A stretch of 64,000 nucleotides of DNA from Isoetes taiwanensis (taxonomy: Eukaryota; Streptophyta; Lycopodiopsida; Isoetales; Isoetaceae). Position numbers and translations under genes: made by a program. Location of the stretch: positions 28,950,417 to 29,014,416 of the forward strand of contig JAJEKV010000001.1 of assembly GCA_021234155.1 (NCBI GenBank), written 5' to 3'. Under the pieces are notes generated by a model, which made no database searches, was not told the origin of the DNA, and saw nothing but the letters and a program-made list of their open reading frames with translations. This document shows positions 18,274-29,985 of the stretch, piece by piece. Position 1 is the first letter of the stretch. Each line of letters opens with the position of its first letter.

Positions 18274-19059
18274 GAAGCCCCTGCTGTTGACTCGCTTCTA
18301 CACACCTAAGGGCTTGATCAAGCCTGATAATTCAGAAGATAGAAATATTATACCATAAAAGCAGAATGCCCAAGGGCAGGAAATGAACTGAAACCATGAA
18401 CTTGCTTGATTTGGATCCCAAAGCAACGATGGCAAGAAATTATATCATGCTATGAATTCGTTCTAGGTAATTCATACCAGGAAGTGTCATCCGAGGGTAT
18501 CATCCGAGAATGAGGGGGAGTTGTTCCTTTTTCTTATTCATCTCCACAACAAGCGCTCTCCTATTTCTGCAACTACCGTTCCGACTTGTTACACGGGACA
18601 CCTTCTTTATTCAGCCCCCTTGTGACGTGGCATTAAATCTAGCCCTCCAATGAAGCATTCAACGGTCGGATACAATCCCACGTCAGCAGAGGGTTGAATA
18701 AGGAAGATTAGCCTGTGACACAGCCATAAACTCCAGATTTGCTTAATCACTTCTGCATGCATGCACGCAAACTGCCATGTAGTCTTCTCATATTGAATCT
18801 CAGCCCTCCACTGGTCAAATCTGTACCTTCCAATTGATAAATACCCAGCATATTCTATTCTCACCCCCCCACCCCTATCATTATTTTACATATATATGCT
18901 CCAGCTATTTTAGGGTTAACCTATGCATATCTTATATGGCTTGATCTTGCGTTCCGACATCACCTAACCTTACACTGCAGCGTTGTCCCGCCAACATTTT
19001 GTTATGTGGATCGGACCTGCGATCAGACGCTTGCCCTAATTGTTCAGGTTATTGCACAC
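18274..19059. other. Region between PPR remnant and SNX2 gene; probable SNX2 promoter and 5' UTR
   Basis: It carries no gene of its own. An acceptor-like TAATTGTTCAG|GTTATTG at 19046/19047, just before the ATG at 19060, suggests that the last part is a 5' UTR intron of the SNX2-like gene. A TATATATG motif lies near 18891-18898. Confidence 0.35.
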
Positions 19060-21524
19060 ATGATGAACACGGCAAAGGCTGACAAAGAATATGCACGTCT
19101 ATTCACAGCTACGGAGGGGATGGAAAGTGTAATGTTAGATCCAAGCCAATCTAGTAGCAATTATGTAAGTGCCATGTCTGATAGCCCTTCCTCTTTGGAT
19201 TTTCATCCGCTTGCCCCATCTCTCAGCCCTGATCCTACTTATTGGGAGTACAAGGAAGAGGTGCCCAGTTCTTCCGATTCAATTACGACTGCTCATGATG
19301 GGGACCTTTACGCAGAGAATAATATTCAACAAAATGTCTATAATTTAACTCGTACAGGTGAGAACTCTGAGTTCATTAAGATTAGTGTAACCCAGCCTCA
19401 AAAGGAACAAGATTCTGGAGGATCCCGGATGAGCAGTTCCTACACAACATACCTCGTTATTACAAAAACCAACATTTTAGAGTATGGCAAAGGAAGCTTT
19501 CATGTGCGCCGCAGGTTCAATGATGTTGTCACTTTAGCAGATAGATTAGCAGAGGCATATCGTGGATACTTTATTCCAATCCGGCCAGATAAAAGTATTT
19601 TTGAAAGTCAACTTATGGAGAAACAGGTATTCATTAAGAATAGGAGAGTTTGCCTTGAGGTATATTTGAGAAGGTTAGCATGCCATCCAGTTCTAAGAAA
19701 GAGTCAAGAATTAAAAGTTTTCCTAACTTCAGAGGGAAAGCTTCCGCTCATGCCATCCCTGGACGTTGCATCACGGATGCTTGACGGAGCAGTAAAACTG
19801 CCAAGACAGCTGCTTGGAGATGGAAGTATCATAATGTCACCCCAAGAAGCAACTCAACCTGCAAAGGGAGGTAGAGACTTGTTAAGGTTATTTAAGGAGC
19901 TAAAGCAATCAGTTGTAAATGATTGGAGTGGTATAAGACCCCAGATGGTTGAAGAAGATAAACAGTTTCTTGAGAAAAAAGAGAAGCTGCTAGATTTTGA
20001 ACGACAGCTTTCTCCTGTCGCTCAAAAGGTATTGTTTATTTCTTTGTAGTGATAATAGAACATGCATTTCTAATTGTGTAATGCGTTACAGGCTGATGCT
20101 TTGCTTAAAGCACAACATGGGCTTTCTGATGTGTTTGGAGAGCTAGGGTTAGCATTTATCAAAGTAGGAAACCTTGAGTTGAGAATTGCAGGCAGCAGTC
20201 TGCATAAAGCACATTCTTTTCACATTAAAAAATTTGCTACGACAGTGGTAAAAGTGAGTAGGTTGCATCGAGGTTCAAATGCAGAGGCTGAAAAACACTT
20301 GGTAAGATATTGAAGTTGTAATAAGTACCCCTTTCTTGAGGGAAGATGCTTTTGGAGCGTACTTTGTTTGTCATTTGATGTTAGTGTCAGAGAAGGAGAC
20401 TGATCGAAGATGCTATTTGTTGTCAGGAAAGCTAATGCCAATATATTCATCTGTGTTTGGGCAGGATCAGTTTCATGAATACCTTGGTATCATGCAATCA
20501 ATACATACGGGCTTCTCTGATCGTGCGAATGCTTTATTGACAGCACAAACTCTACTATCTGACCTCACCACAATGAACTCTAAGGTTGAAAAGCTAACTG
20601 CTGCTGCTTCTAAAATCTTTGGCGGTGACAAAAATCGGACTAGAAAAATTGAGGAATTGAAAGATGCAATCAAGTCTGCTGAAAAGGCATGTGAGTATGC
20701 GCAAGTGCAATATGACCAGATTAAGGTAAGCTGTTCTTCTATTATTAATTTTTAGTTTGATTTGTAATTTCATGATCTATGTGCTGCTCAAAAACAACAT
20801 TTTTTCGCGATTTTTGTGGTCTACTGCTGATGTCTCATTGAACTTGGTGAGAGTGAGCATTCAAAATAGATGAGATTCCATGTGCTTATATCATATGATA
20901 GTAGTGGAAGTAAATATTTTGGTTTACATTGTGCTACTCGGAAGTTCCTACCAAAGATTGACTAGACATTGAACACACCAAGGCACTGAGGAATAGCATT
21001 ATGCCACTTAGAACCAGCAATGTTGGCTAACGATGCTTAGGGTATGTACAGAAATGATATAGCTCTGAAGTTTCTGCAAATGTATTGCATTCCGCAAGTG
21101 TTATATGTAGCAGTACATCAGGAAGGAGCTATACAGTGTGTCCAATTTGACATGTATATATGAAGTGACTTAGATATTAAAGGCAGGCTGTAGAACAGGG
21201 AAAAGATGTTTGCCACAGCAGGAGACATCTTGTTAATAAAAGTGACCTACCAAAATTTTCTACAGGAGAATAATCGCACGGAGCTCGAGCGAATTGAACA
21301 TGACAAACAAAAGGATTTTATTTCATTCTTAAATGGCTTTATTCGTTCACAGGTATTGCATTTGATTATCTAAATTGTGTTTTACAAACATTGTGACAAT
21401 CAACAGTCATTTACATTTGCAGATAATGTATTCTGAAAGACTAGCAAAGGAATGGGAAAATGTAGCAAGTGAGCATGGTGGCTCTGATAGCAAACTACCA
21501 GAATCATCGTTAGCATCTTCATAG
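19060..21524 (+). CDS. SNX2: SNX2-like sorting nexin (PX-BAR), five exons, intact
   Basis: Sorting nexins of this group bind phosphoinositides on endosomes and act with the retromer in protein sorting. Exons are 19060-20028, 20092-20301, 20465-20725, 21266-21352 and 21423-21524, all with GT-AG junctions, giving about 542 residues; Arabidopsis SNX2 proteins are near 570. After a poorly conserved N-terminal tail comes the PX domain (about residues 103-222) with FHVRRRFNDVVTLADRLAE and RPDKSIFES, which carry the phosphoinositide-binding Arg residues. ASRMLDGAVKLP and VNDWSG lead into the BAR domain (about 260-520), rich in heptads, with the SKIFGGDKNRTRKIEELKD segment typical of plant SNX2. I chose the ATG pair at 19060 because an acceptor-like site lies just upstream; an in-frame ATG at 19006 is also possible. 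No frame break or stop is present. Confidence 0.93.
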
Positions 21525-22026
21525 CAGACACAATTAATGTACTATTGCATTACAAGCCTGCAGAAAGAAGAGATCGATTCAAGCCAGAGTTCGTTGCACT
21601 AAAATTTGTATCTAGATTGCACGAGGTTTGTGATAATAAGGTTCGTTATTTTATTGAGATAGCTTGAAAGAAGTGCGTCTTGAGACATTAGATTGTTTCA
21701 GTAATTTTCCAGCATAATGTCTTTTCCTCGTAAGCAATCTAAATTTCCAAAATCTTCAGCTGTGACTCAATTCATGCAGAAGTATCCATGCAATAATGGG
21801 AAGTGTTCAGCTATGGCTCAACTCAAATTCGAAACAAAAGCATGCTTGTAATTATCTGCACAATTAGCAGATTGCTTATGTTGTCTTCACAACCCTACAG
21901 AACATATACTGCAATTACTATGTAATAAATGGCATAAATCAATCGCTGATACAGGATGTTCCCTTAGATACTGCTGTGTTATGGTATTTACTTGGTGAAA
22001 CAGTACAGTATGCAGTATGCACCATG
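21525..22026. other. 3' UTR and flank of the SNX2-like gene
   Basis: AT-rich sequence with no coding potential. It must hold the SNX2 3' UTR. Confidence 0.4.
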
Positions 22027-22418
22027 TCAATATATGGTACAAAAGGTTGTTTGAGGAAGAATACCATGTGCTATGGTTACACAAACATAAAATGAACCAT
22101 TGGTTTGCATGCTCCTTTCCTTGCAGGAGCCAAGGGGGTCATTTATTTTAAGCTTCCTTTTGCTGGCGACCTGGGGGTTCTTGGAAAGGTGAACTGCTTC
22201 AGATATCTTCTGCCAACTCCTTGCCACAAGACCAGGAAGAAATATCCAGTTGCCATTCATGAAGGCAAAATAAAACCAGAAATAGAGTATGCCTGGAGCT
22301 GTAAATTCTCTAGCATCCAAAGCAAGTGTCCGAAGTACACGATAGTTCCATATATTTGTCCCACAGACACAGCCAACTGAATTGTGTACTGGTGTGGCTT
22401 CTGTGAAACAATTGTGAC
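22027..22418 (-). pseudogene. Last exon of a sterol delta8-delta7 isomerase (EBP/HYDRA1) gene, isolated and frameshifted
   Basis: EBP-family isomerases are ER membrane proteins that move the sterol double bond from C8 to C7. On the minus strand an acceptor (ACTTTTGCAG|GTCACA) at 22418 opens YTIQLAVSVGQIYGTIVYF. After a frame change near 22330-22345 the sequence continues LYFWFYFAFMNGNWIFLPGL and VARSWQKISEAVHL, the last transmembrane helix and tail of EBP proteins (compare the YFWFYF-x-FMN phrase known from animal EBP). The upstream exons, which hold the catalytic His and Glu residues, are not in this window. The fragment plus frameshift indicates a captured or duplicated gene piece. Confidence 0.78.
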
Positions 22419-23258
22419 CTGCAAAAGTTGAACATCCGACCATGTTACTCTTCTTTTAACATTGCAAACCACTGCAAAAGTGACAGCAAGAACCCCAAAA
22501 AGTTACTACGAAGTGAGATAAGCTTGCAGTTCCTTCACATCAATGATCTGGAAGATAGTGGATGTTTGAGGCTTCAGGTTAAAAAAATGTGCCCTCTGAA
22601 TGCTACAAACTTTTGCAAGTCATTATTCTTGGCCAGTCATTCCCCACATGCGTGGGATAACAATTTTAAAGACTGAAAGAAAGAAGCGACTCTATATTTG
22701 TTGCAAGTTGGCTGAGAAATGCTTTTGGTAGAGTATCAAGCTTATTCTGCAAGATAATTAATATAAGTCTTCTTGTAAAAGTATGGTTGAATACATAATA
22801 GCCCTCTAGGACCATGTGGATAAGTCCAGAAAGTGCGAATTAATAAATGGCAATATTTTTTTGCATTATCAATAGGAAACAAGATAACGCATCAATGGGT
22901 TGCCCTTTAGAGGAGCCATTGACGCATGCATGGGTGATAATTTGGAATTGGTAGTTGGTGTAGTAAGTGTGGATCCTTTGGTGCCCTTTCAATTGCGCTT
23001 TGTTCTTTAGAATATAAAGCCTCTAGTACACGGAATGCAATGTCTCTTGCATATACAACCTAAAATGAGTTAGATTTCCCTTGTCATCAGGTCGTGAAAC
23101 CTAAAATGAGTTAGATTTCCCTTGTCATCGGGTCGTGAAATGGTAAAAAGGTAGAAAAGAAAGCGTCATAACACTAGGAAGTTTTGTCACAAGGAATTCT
23201 AAGACACGTTCTAGTTTATCCTGTTACTAATGTTCGAAGCATAAAAGACTCTTGTTAC
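22419..23258. other. Stretch between the two gene fragments
   Basis: No coding exon is seen. A direct duplication of about 45 bp (AACCTAAAATGAGTTAGATT followed by TCCCTTGTCATCRGGTCGTG) occurs at 23058-23098 and 23099-23140. Confidence 0.4.
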
Positions 23259-23510
23259 CTGTTCCACCTGCGACATCAAGATCCTACATTCCAGGGAATG
23301 GGCAAAGCTTTGACACCAACCTGTTAAAGAAAACCACAATTGACAAACCATTTCTTTCTGCTGAAAAGCAAAGTTATCACACCTATCTCTCCAAAGCCGA
23401 TGTAATCCAGCACTCATAATATCATTCATGAGATCGTAATTCGAGGCCACATTCTTGGACACGTCACCAACCATACGTGACTTGTCTTCCTCTGGAACTC
23501 CCTGAAATCC
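23259..23510 (-). pseudogene. Two-exon fragment of COQ5 (ubiquinone C-methyltransferase) with an in-frame stop
   Basis: COQ5 is the mitochondrial C-methyltransferase of ubiquinone synthesis. Minus-strand exon 23510-23383 (acceptor AATTGCAG|GATT, donor ATAG|GTGTGA) reads [17 protein letters not shown] and [20 protein letters not shown], a hallmark of the UbiE/COQ5 family. Exon 23320-23259 (acceptor TTTAACAG|GTTGG, donor ACAG|GTAACA) reads [11 protein letters not shown], then a TAG stop (plus-strand 23284-23286), then DLDVAGGT, the start of SAM-binding motif I. The splice sites are kept, so this is a genomic copy, not a processed one. No further COQ5 exons lie on either side within several kb. 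Confidence 0.85.
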
Positions 23511-25365
23511 TGCAATTTGATTGGATTGTCCAACGATTATTCCTTCCCTTAAAGTCAACACAAACTAGGGATGCTTACCAAAGGATGTAAAATTAACTTG
23601 TGCTTTTGCTAAGCATGCCTTCTCACAATGTATCGCTTGTCCAAGCAGTCTCTAACGTTTTGCTAAGATAGATCGCAACATGGTAATACTACCAGCATTA
23701 ACTACAATCTTCTGCTTGTCAGACCAATAATATCAGATTCAAATTTGTTAACAATGTGAGACAACCAAAATGCCAGATAGGATATTCATACAGAATATTA
23801 CTAATAGAATGAGGTTATATAGGTATCATACTACAATGGATAGGGGGGCGTATGTCTCCTCAAGAGTCCGAGTTCAAAACCCTCCAAGGGACAAAAATCT
23901 TCTTTCAAAAAGAGGGGTGAAATTAGCAATCAGTACAATCTTCTCCGTAGATTAGATCCCGTTCAAATTCGACTAAAGCTGTTGTTGAGCATAAGTACAT
24001 CAAGAGCTAGTGGATTAAATAACATAAATAAACAAAGAAAAGAAAGTAAGTCCGCTTTACTATCTTTGACTCTTTCAAGAAAACAAAACATATGACAATA
24101 CCCAGACCAGAATCTTCGATGGAAATCCTCTGTTATGACTAATATTCTAACCTGTTGAATGGAAATATCTGGAACAATACTTTAGAATCTGCAAGTCACC
24201 TTAAGCGCTTGCTGCAAGATTCAGAACTCACTTGGGCATGGTCCTTCATACCCAACACATAAATCTATCAAATTGGCTCTTAAGGCAATTTTTTTACTCC
24301 TTCGGCAACTCATGGAAGGCTGGAACTAGATAAATCAAATTGTCTAGAATAGCATGATTCGGCCACCGAAACTGCTAGACCAAGGAAAAAGAGGGACGGG
24401 ACAAAAAAACAATACGGCTATAGCCAGAAGGAAGCCATAGCTGAGCCAATTGTGTGCTAATCCGAGCCTGGCCAAACACGCAACCGAGCCTGGGTCCTTG
24501 TAGATAGCTTTAGTCGAGATGTCGCCGGGAAGACTGCCGCTGCTGCTGCCCTCGCCGGAGGAGATTGCGTAGCATCAAAGAAGACCCAAACAATCTCTAC
24601 CGTCAAAGACATCCCAAACACATCTTTGCCGTCTAAGTATCACAAAGTGTCACAAAAACCCTAGCTAATCCCAGACAATTGCAACCGCGTATATAGAATA
24701 TTTTATAGCATATACAAATCGAGGCCTTCTATACGTCACTCCATCCTCCAACAAGAGGGTTGCCCCCTATGGGCAACCCAATAAGCACATGGACATAGTT
24801 TCTAAAGACAATTTTATAGAAAGACTATTCGAATTTAGATCTCTCAATATCAGCATTTAACATTTCTCGTCTACGCTCATAAATTTAGAAACAATCTTAA
24901 ATCTTATATCCAATGCAAGAGTATCTAAGCATCCTATCTGTACATCCAAAAGTATTAAATTTATTTGATAACCCATTTCTTGCAGACAAGTGCAAATTTC
25001 GACTGAAGTACAATAGTATGAGAGAAGGGGAACAATGCTCACTAGATCCTAGCCAAACAGTGGCAATGATAATCGAAGGCGGTGAAGAAAACTCCAAGAA
25101 TATAAAGTCATGGATAACTCTAGAGGCCTAAAACCAGGGAGATGAAGGCTTCACAAAACATATGGATGATCGATCTCGATGGACTCCGTGTATGCATGTC
25201 TATTTTTCAGCACATAACCTCTGCTACATATACACTTGCAATCCGATCAACATCAACACGCACGTTATTGGCTCCCTAGTTTTAACAGAGGCGCCAACAT
25301 GTCTCTCGAGAGAATCTTTGAGACAATCACAAGAGAATCACGGTGACGTGGCACCTAGGTGGCGC
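23511..25365. other. Gene-free stretch
   Basis: Short frames only, none with a recognisable family. I looked on the minus strand for the first COQ5 exon and the upstream EBP exons and did not find them. Around 24640-24830 the sequence has a phrase repeated elsewhere (GGTTGCCC...GGGCAACCC, near 24758-24779), a small inverted repeat. Confidence 0.35.
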
Positions 25366-26625
25366 CTTTTTTTGCGTTTCTTTTTCCCTGGTCTATTGTT
25401 CTGCATACCTGCAAATCCGGCAGGTCCATCTAGGAGTGCGTCTGACTTCACACGCTTCACGGGGTGGCTGTGATTCTCTCGAGCTAATTACGTGGTTCTC
25501 TCGAGAGAAACACAGTGATTCTCACACATGATTCTCACGTGATTAATGCACACACATAATTAAAGGTCGCACGTGCTCATGCACGTGGAATATGTGATTA
25601 GCTCGAGCTAATCACACAACACACATGCATAATAAATGCGCAATAAGGCATGCAAAAACATCATTTCATTGATGCGCAGCCACCCTGCTATGTTGTGCCA
25701 CGTCATTTTTCATTGATTCTTTTGAGCACGTTGCGCCATGGTTAAAACATGGGAGCCAATATTAGCACCGCAGCACCACGGTATAAGATTTCTACACTAT
25801 CCACATGTCTCTCGCAGTGAATGTAAAAAATGACGTGGTATAATTTCTAGACAGTGAATGTAAAAAATGATGTGGCATAATTTCTAGGGTAAATTGTCCT
25901 TAAGGTGGAATCACACCACCGGACATAGAGAATCTTGTTTCTTTGCTTTTGGGCAGGGATTTCCAGTGGCTCGCTAAGGTGTTCCTGGCAAACCTTCAAC
26001 CTCAATGGCTTAAACCTCCAGGTTGCTTTAAGCAACCACTCTAAGCAAGAAAATTGCAAAAAGAAAGCTCAAACAATGAGTTAGCACTTCATTCCCAAAA
26101 CTAGAAAAAGGTGGCCTCAGCAAAAATGATGTTTGCAAACAGACTCGAATTTTGACATGATTCCAATTCAAAAAGTTGCTCTGACACTAAAAGAATTTGT
26201 GACCAAAAGTCAGATGCAAGGAAATTTGCAGAGCTTTCTCAAATTTGCAATCTTGGCCAAGTTAAAACTTGGTCGATATCCCTGGCAGCAAGCTAAATTT
26301 TGCAGATCAAAAAGTATGAGTCCTTTTTAACTTTTGACACCTTATTCTATCTCTAACAAATCTGTACACAAGGATCAACAGGTTTTTTGGCAAAACGAAA
26401 TGCTAGAATGCCCAGAAATTTGAATTTTTTGCATAAAACTGTTAAAATGCAAAAATAGTAAGCAAATTTTGGTAAAACGAGTTCTAGCAACTTGTTTTTG
26501 CTTTTGACGAATCCTGACTATTCTGACACGTCTGCACAAAAGGTATGTTCAACTTTTTTGTTAAAAATTATGCTCAAATGTCCTGAAAGAGCTGTTTCTT
26601 TGCTTAAAACTTAGAGTTACTACTT
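25366..26625. repeat. First copy of a head-to-tail duplicated 1.26-kb segment
   Basis: 25366-26048 matches 26630-27405, and 26055-26620 matches 27890-28010 plus 29562-29985, with roughly 90 percent identity by eye. The copies are in direct orientation and adjoin near 26622, so the segment was tandemly duplicated. Part of the unit (for example the phrase at 25968-26008 around CTTCAACCTCAATGG) is the reverse complement of sequence just upstream of the gypsy gag at 42540-42580. The duplicated DNA may therefore derive from an inverted retrotransposon leader. Confidence 0.8.
25593..25616. repeat. Perfect 24-bp palindrome around TTAGCTCGAGCTAA
   Basis: The sequence is symmetrical over 24 bp with ends TGTGA/TCACA. 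It is unrelated to the CGACTCGCGAGTCG family. The second copy of the duplicated segment carries it unchanged at 27031-27054. Confidence 0.9.
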
Positions 26626-27406
26626 TTTTGCGTTTCTTTTTTCCTGATCTATTGTTCCGCACACCTGCAGATCCGGCAGGTCCACCTAGGCGTGCATCTG
26701 ACTTCGCATGCTTCAGGGGGTGGCCGTGATTCTTTCGAGCTAATTACGTGGTTTTCTCTTTTTGATTATAGGAACTTTCAAAACAAAAACTATATTGTTT
26801 CAAGTGACTTATTTAGGAGAGAGCCAAATAAAATTGAATAAATGAATAGAAAATTAGCAGATAAATCCTGAATAATTCAATTTTTTTTCGAGAAGAAACA
26901 AAAAAACCTTTAATCATTTAGAGCATATCCAATAATAGGGAAGAGAAACACAGTGATTCTCACACATGATTCTCACGTGATTAATGCTCACACATAACTA
27001 AAGGTCGCACGTGCTCATGCATGTGGAATATGTGATTAGCTCGAGCTAATCACACAATACACATGCATAATAAATGCGCAATAAGGCATGCGAAAACATC
27101 TTTTCATTAATGCGCAGGCACCCTGCTATGTTGTACCACGTCATTAACACTATCCACATGTCTCTCGCAGTGAATGTAAAAAATGACGTGGTATAATTTC
27201 TAGACAGTGAATGTAAAAAATGACGTGGCATAATTTCTAGTGTAAATTGTCCTTAAGGTGGAATCACACCACCGGACGGAGAGAATATTGTTTCTTTGCT
27301 TTTGGGCAGGGATTTCCAGTGGCTCGCTAAGGTGTTCCTGGCAAACCTTCAACCTTAATGGCTTAGAACCTCCAGATTGCTTTATGCAACCACTCTGAGC
27401 AGGAAA
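26626..27406. repeat. Second copy of the duplicated segment, first part
   Basis: It matches 25370-26050. An extra 180 bp (about 26760-26940, ending AATAATAGGG) is inserted relative to the first copy. The rest of this copy continues at 27890 after another insertion. Confidence 0.8.
27031..27054. repeat. Second copy of the TTAGCTCGAGCTAA palindrome
   Basis: Identical over 24 bp to 25593-25616, although the flanks have diverged (for example ATGCACGTGGAATA against ATGCATGTGGAATA). Confidence 0.9.
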
Positions 27407-27884
27407 AAATTAGTGGCTAATCTTAGCTGAATGGCAAAATTTTAGACTGTTGGGAAAAAAAATGGCTAAAGTATGACCCTTTTTGGGCAAAAAAAAAAGA
27501 AAATATTAGCCAAGTCTATTTCATGCCCCACCTCCATTTCATCCGCCTTTAGCTAATTGTAAGAAAGTATAAGTGCCAAAAATTAGAGAGTTTAGCCAAA
27601 ACTTAGATACTTTAAATTTTGACATACTTTAGCCAAATTATTTTATAAGTTTTATATCTATTATGATCAGTTAATATTTAGGTCTTAAATTAGTGCAAAA
27701 TAGCCAAATGATAGAAGATAATGATAGAAGATTTTTTTATTTTTAAATATAACGTAAGAAAGTAGAGGCAAAATTTGAAAAGATTAGCTAAACGTTAGAA
27801 GCATTCATCTCAACTTTTGGCATACTTTAGCCAAGTCTATTTCACCACTTTGGATTTAGAAGTTCCTTATTTTTTCCTTGACTT
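27407..27884. mobile_element. AT-rich insertion flanked by TGAGCAGGAAA repeats
   Basis: The first copy of the duplication lacks this DNA, so it is an insertion. TGAGCAGGAAA lies on both sides (about 27396-27406 and 27884-27894), which looks like a target duplication. The inside shares phrases with the 8468-9214 element (AAAATGGCTAAAGT, AAAAGAAAATATTAGCC, repeated TAGCCAAA) but I could not define matching terminal inverted repeats. Confidence 0.55.
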
Positions 27885-28011
27885 TGAGCAGGAAAAGAAA
27901 GCACAAACGATGAGTTAGCACTTCATTCCCCAAACTAGAAAAAGTTGGCCTTAGCAAAAATGATGCCGTTTGCAAACAGACTCAAATTTTGACATGATTC
28001 CAATTCAAAAA

Positions 28012-29561
28012 GTTTTTTTTTTTTTTTTGAAGAACTGAGACACTTATATTAAAAGAATGGCAATGATACAAGACGAGTAGTGAGGAAAAAGAATGCCCCG
28101 AAGGGACAAAGACACCTCAGCACTCCATACTAAAAAACTAGAGCGTAAACTTCCAATCACCTCTAGTAATCACTGTACAAACTCCCCATTCGCATTTACA
28201 ATGTGCAAAATATCTCGCCAGATGCAAAACTTTATCTCCTCTAGGCCATAAACACAAGAAAACTCTGGAATAGCTTATATCTGAGTCGTGGAACTAGAGA
28301 GGCTGCAGGTTGTTGAATCCCTTGAAAAATCCATAAACGATGCCGTTTCCAAATCAACCAAACCAACCACGTCTTATACAGATGGAAAGCCTGCTTCTTA
28401 GGAGAGGACCATGAAGCTGGAAACACATGAAGAAGTATCTTCTGGCTACACATCCTGATCCGGAACAATGCTCTGACCCAATCCCATGCAGCTTGCAAAT
28501 GTGGGCACAAGACTAGACAATGTTCAATGGACTCTCGATGAGAGCCACAGCAGGGGCAAAGAAAACTCACAGCTGGCTTAAATCTATGCACAAGAACATT
28601 TACCCTAATGCAGCGGTGCACCACTTGCCACAAGAGAACCCTAACCTTCAGTGGGGGGAGAGACTTCCAAGTCCATGTCCAGACGGAGCGCCAATAGGAA
28701 CCCTGAAGCTTCAGTGCCCACTTGTCAGAAGGAGGTAAAGTATCATGAATAACCAATGTCCGGTAACAAGAACGAGCAAAAACATGACTCATCAACCCCT
28801 GAATGAACCTTCCAAATCTGAAAGACCACCCCTCCCTGGAGGAGAACAGGAATATGCAGTGGAATACAGGAGGCCACTTGCTGCCAGATAGCTCGATCAC
28901 TGCTCTTAAGCCGAAAGCGGGCCTGAAAAAACTCCCAAGGAGCCAGTTGGCCATGCCAATACCAATCCTCTAAGGTGGAGACTGCAGCCCGAGTCCAACG
29001 GGCCTGTATTCGAGCGTGCAAGCTGGCAGCCAAAGGCAAGTATGTCGGAGGCAGAGGAACCCACAGAAAAGGAGAAGTGTGATGAAATACTGATGCATAG
29101 TCTACCTGGAAAAGCACTCGCACATGCTCCCAGGCCCGCAGTACACCCTTGAGAAAAGGTGACGCATGTGGGAACGGCCTCAGACCGTAAAGCAAAGCCC
29201 AAGGCAACTTCACAGGGACAGATGGCTTGTGAAAAGCCACACAATTCTCGAGGGACTGTAAAAGCAATGCTGCACCTGGAGAGAACACCTTTTCATGGAG
29301 AATACTCTAGACAAACTTGGAGACTAACACCTTAGAATGCAAAGCCAAATCTAGGATTGCCAAACCCCCATCCTCTCGAGGGCGGAGGCACTTCCACCAG
29401 GCTACTTTAACCACTGCTCCTTCTGCAGCCCCTCCCCAAACAAAGTTTCGGACAATTCTATCCAATTCCTGAACTTTGCATTCTGGAGCTAACATAACAA
29501 ACGCTATGTATACGTGGGTGCTACAAAGCACTGACTTAGCTACAGTAATCCTGCCTACTCT
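28012..29561 (-). mobile_element. 5'-truncated L1-type LINE with poly-A tail
   Basis: The element lies on the minus strand; its tail appears as a run of T at about 28009-28027. It interrupts a sequence whose uninterrupted form exists at 26150-26200, so the borders are clear: AATTCAAAAAGTT on one side and CTCTGACACT on the other. Only the 3' part of ORF2 is kept, from the RT thumb (SLSVRVGRITVAKSVL, VRNFVWGG, KCLRPREDGGLAILDL) to the zinc-finger region. A stop near 29305 and a frame change near 28745-28950 make it dead. No clear target-site duplication is visible. Confidence 0.88.
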
Positions 29562-29585
29562 GACACTCAAAGAATCTGTGGCCAA
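28241..29585 (-). pseudogene. LINE ORF2 C-terminal remnant (RT thumb and zf-RVT)
   Basis: In order on the minus strand the frames give the RT thumb and connection (29585-29307, running 24 bases past the element border), a linker (29288-28743) and the zf-RVT domain (28954-28241). The last contains SLPPLKVRVLLWQVVHRCI, FLCPCCGSHRESIEHCLVLC and the following W-x-x-V, the usual C-C-x(n)-H-x-x-x-C arrangement of plant L1 elements. The catalytic RT palm and the endonuclease are absent because of 5' truncation. Confidence 0.85.
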
Positions 29586-29985
29586 AAGTCAGGTGCAAAA
29601 AATTTGCAGAGCTTTCTCAAATTTGCAATCCTGAATATCCCTGGTAGCAAGCTAAATATTGCAGATCAAAAAGTATGAGTCCTTTTTAACTTTTGACACT
29701 TGATTCTATCTCTAACAGATCTGCACACAAGGATCAACAGGTCTTTTGGCAGAAAGAAATGCTAGAATGCCCAAAAATTTGGGTTTTTTGCACAAAGACT
29801 GTTAAAGTGCAAAAACCGTAAGTAAATTTTGGTAAAATGAGTTCTAGCAACTTGTTTTTGCTTTTGACAACTCCTGACTATTCTGACAGGTCTGCGCACA
29901 AGGTATGTCTAGTTTTTTTTTATCAAAAGTTATGCTCAAATGTTCTGAAAGAGCTGATTCTATGCTTAAAACTTAGAGTTTCAGA

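Noticed and set aside
18607-18864. Minus-strand frame upstream of SNX2
   Set aside because: No family similarity; the region is better explained as SNX2 promoter and 5' UTR.
24520-24575. Short plus-strand frame MSPGRLPLLLPSPEEIA
   Set aside because: Seventeen codons with a stop, no splice donor nearby; looks like chance.
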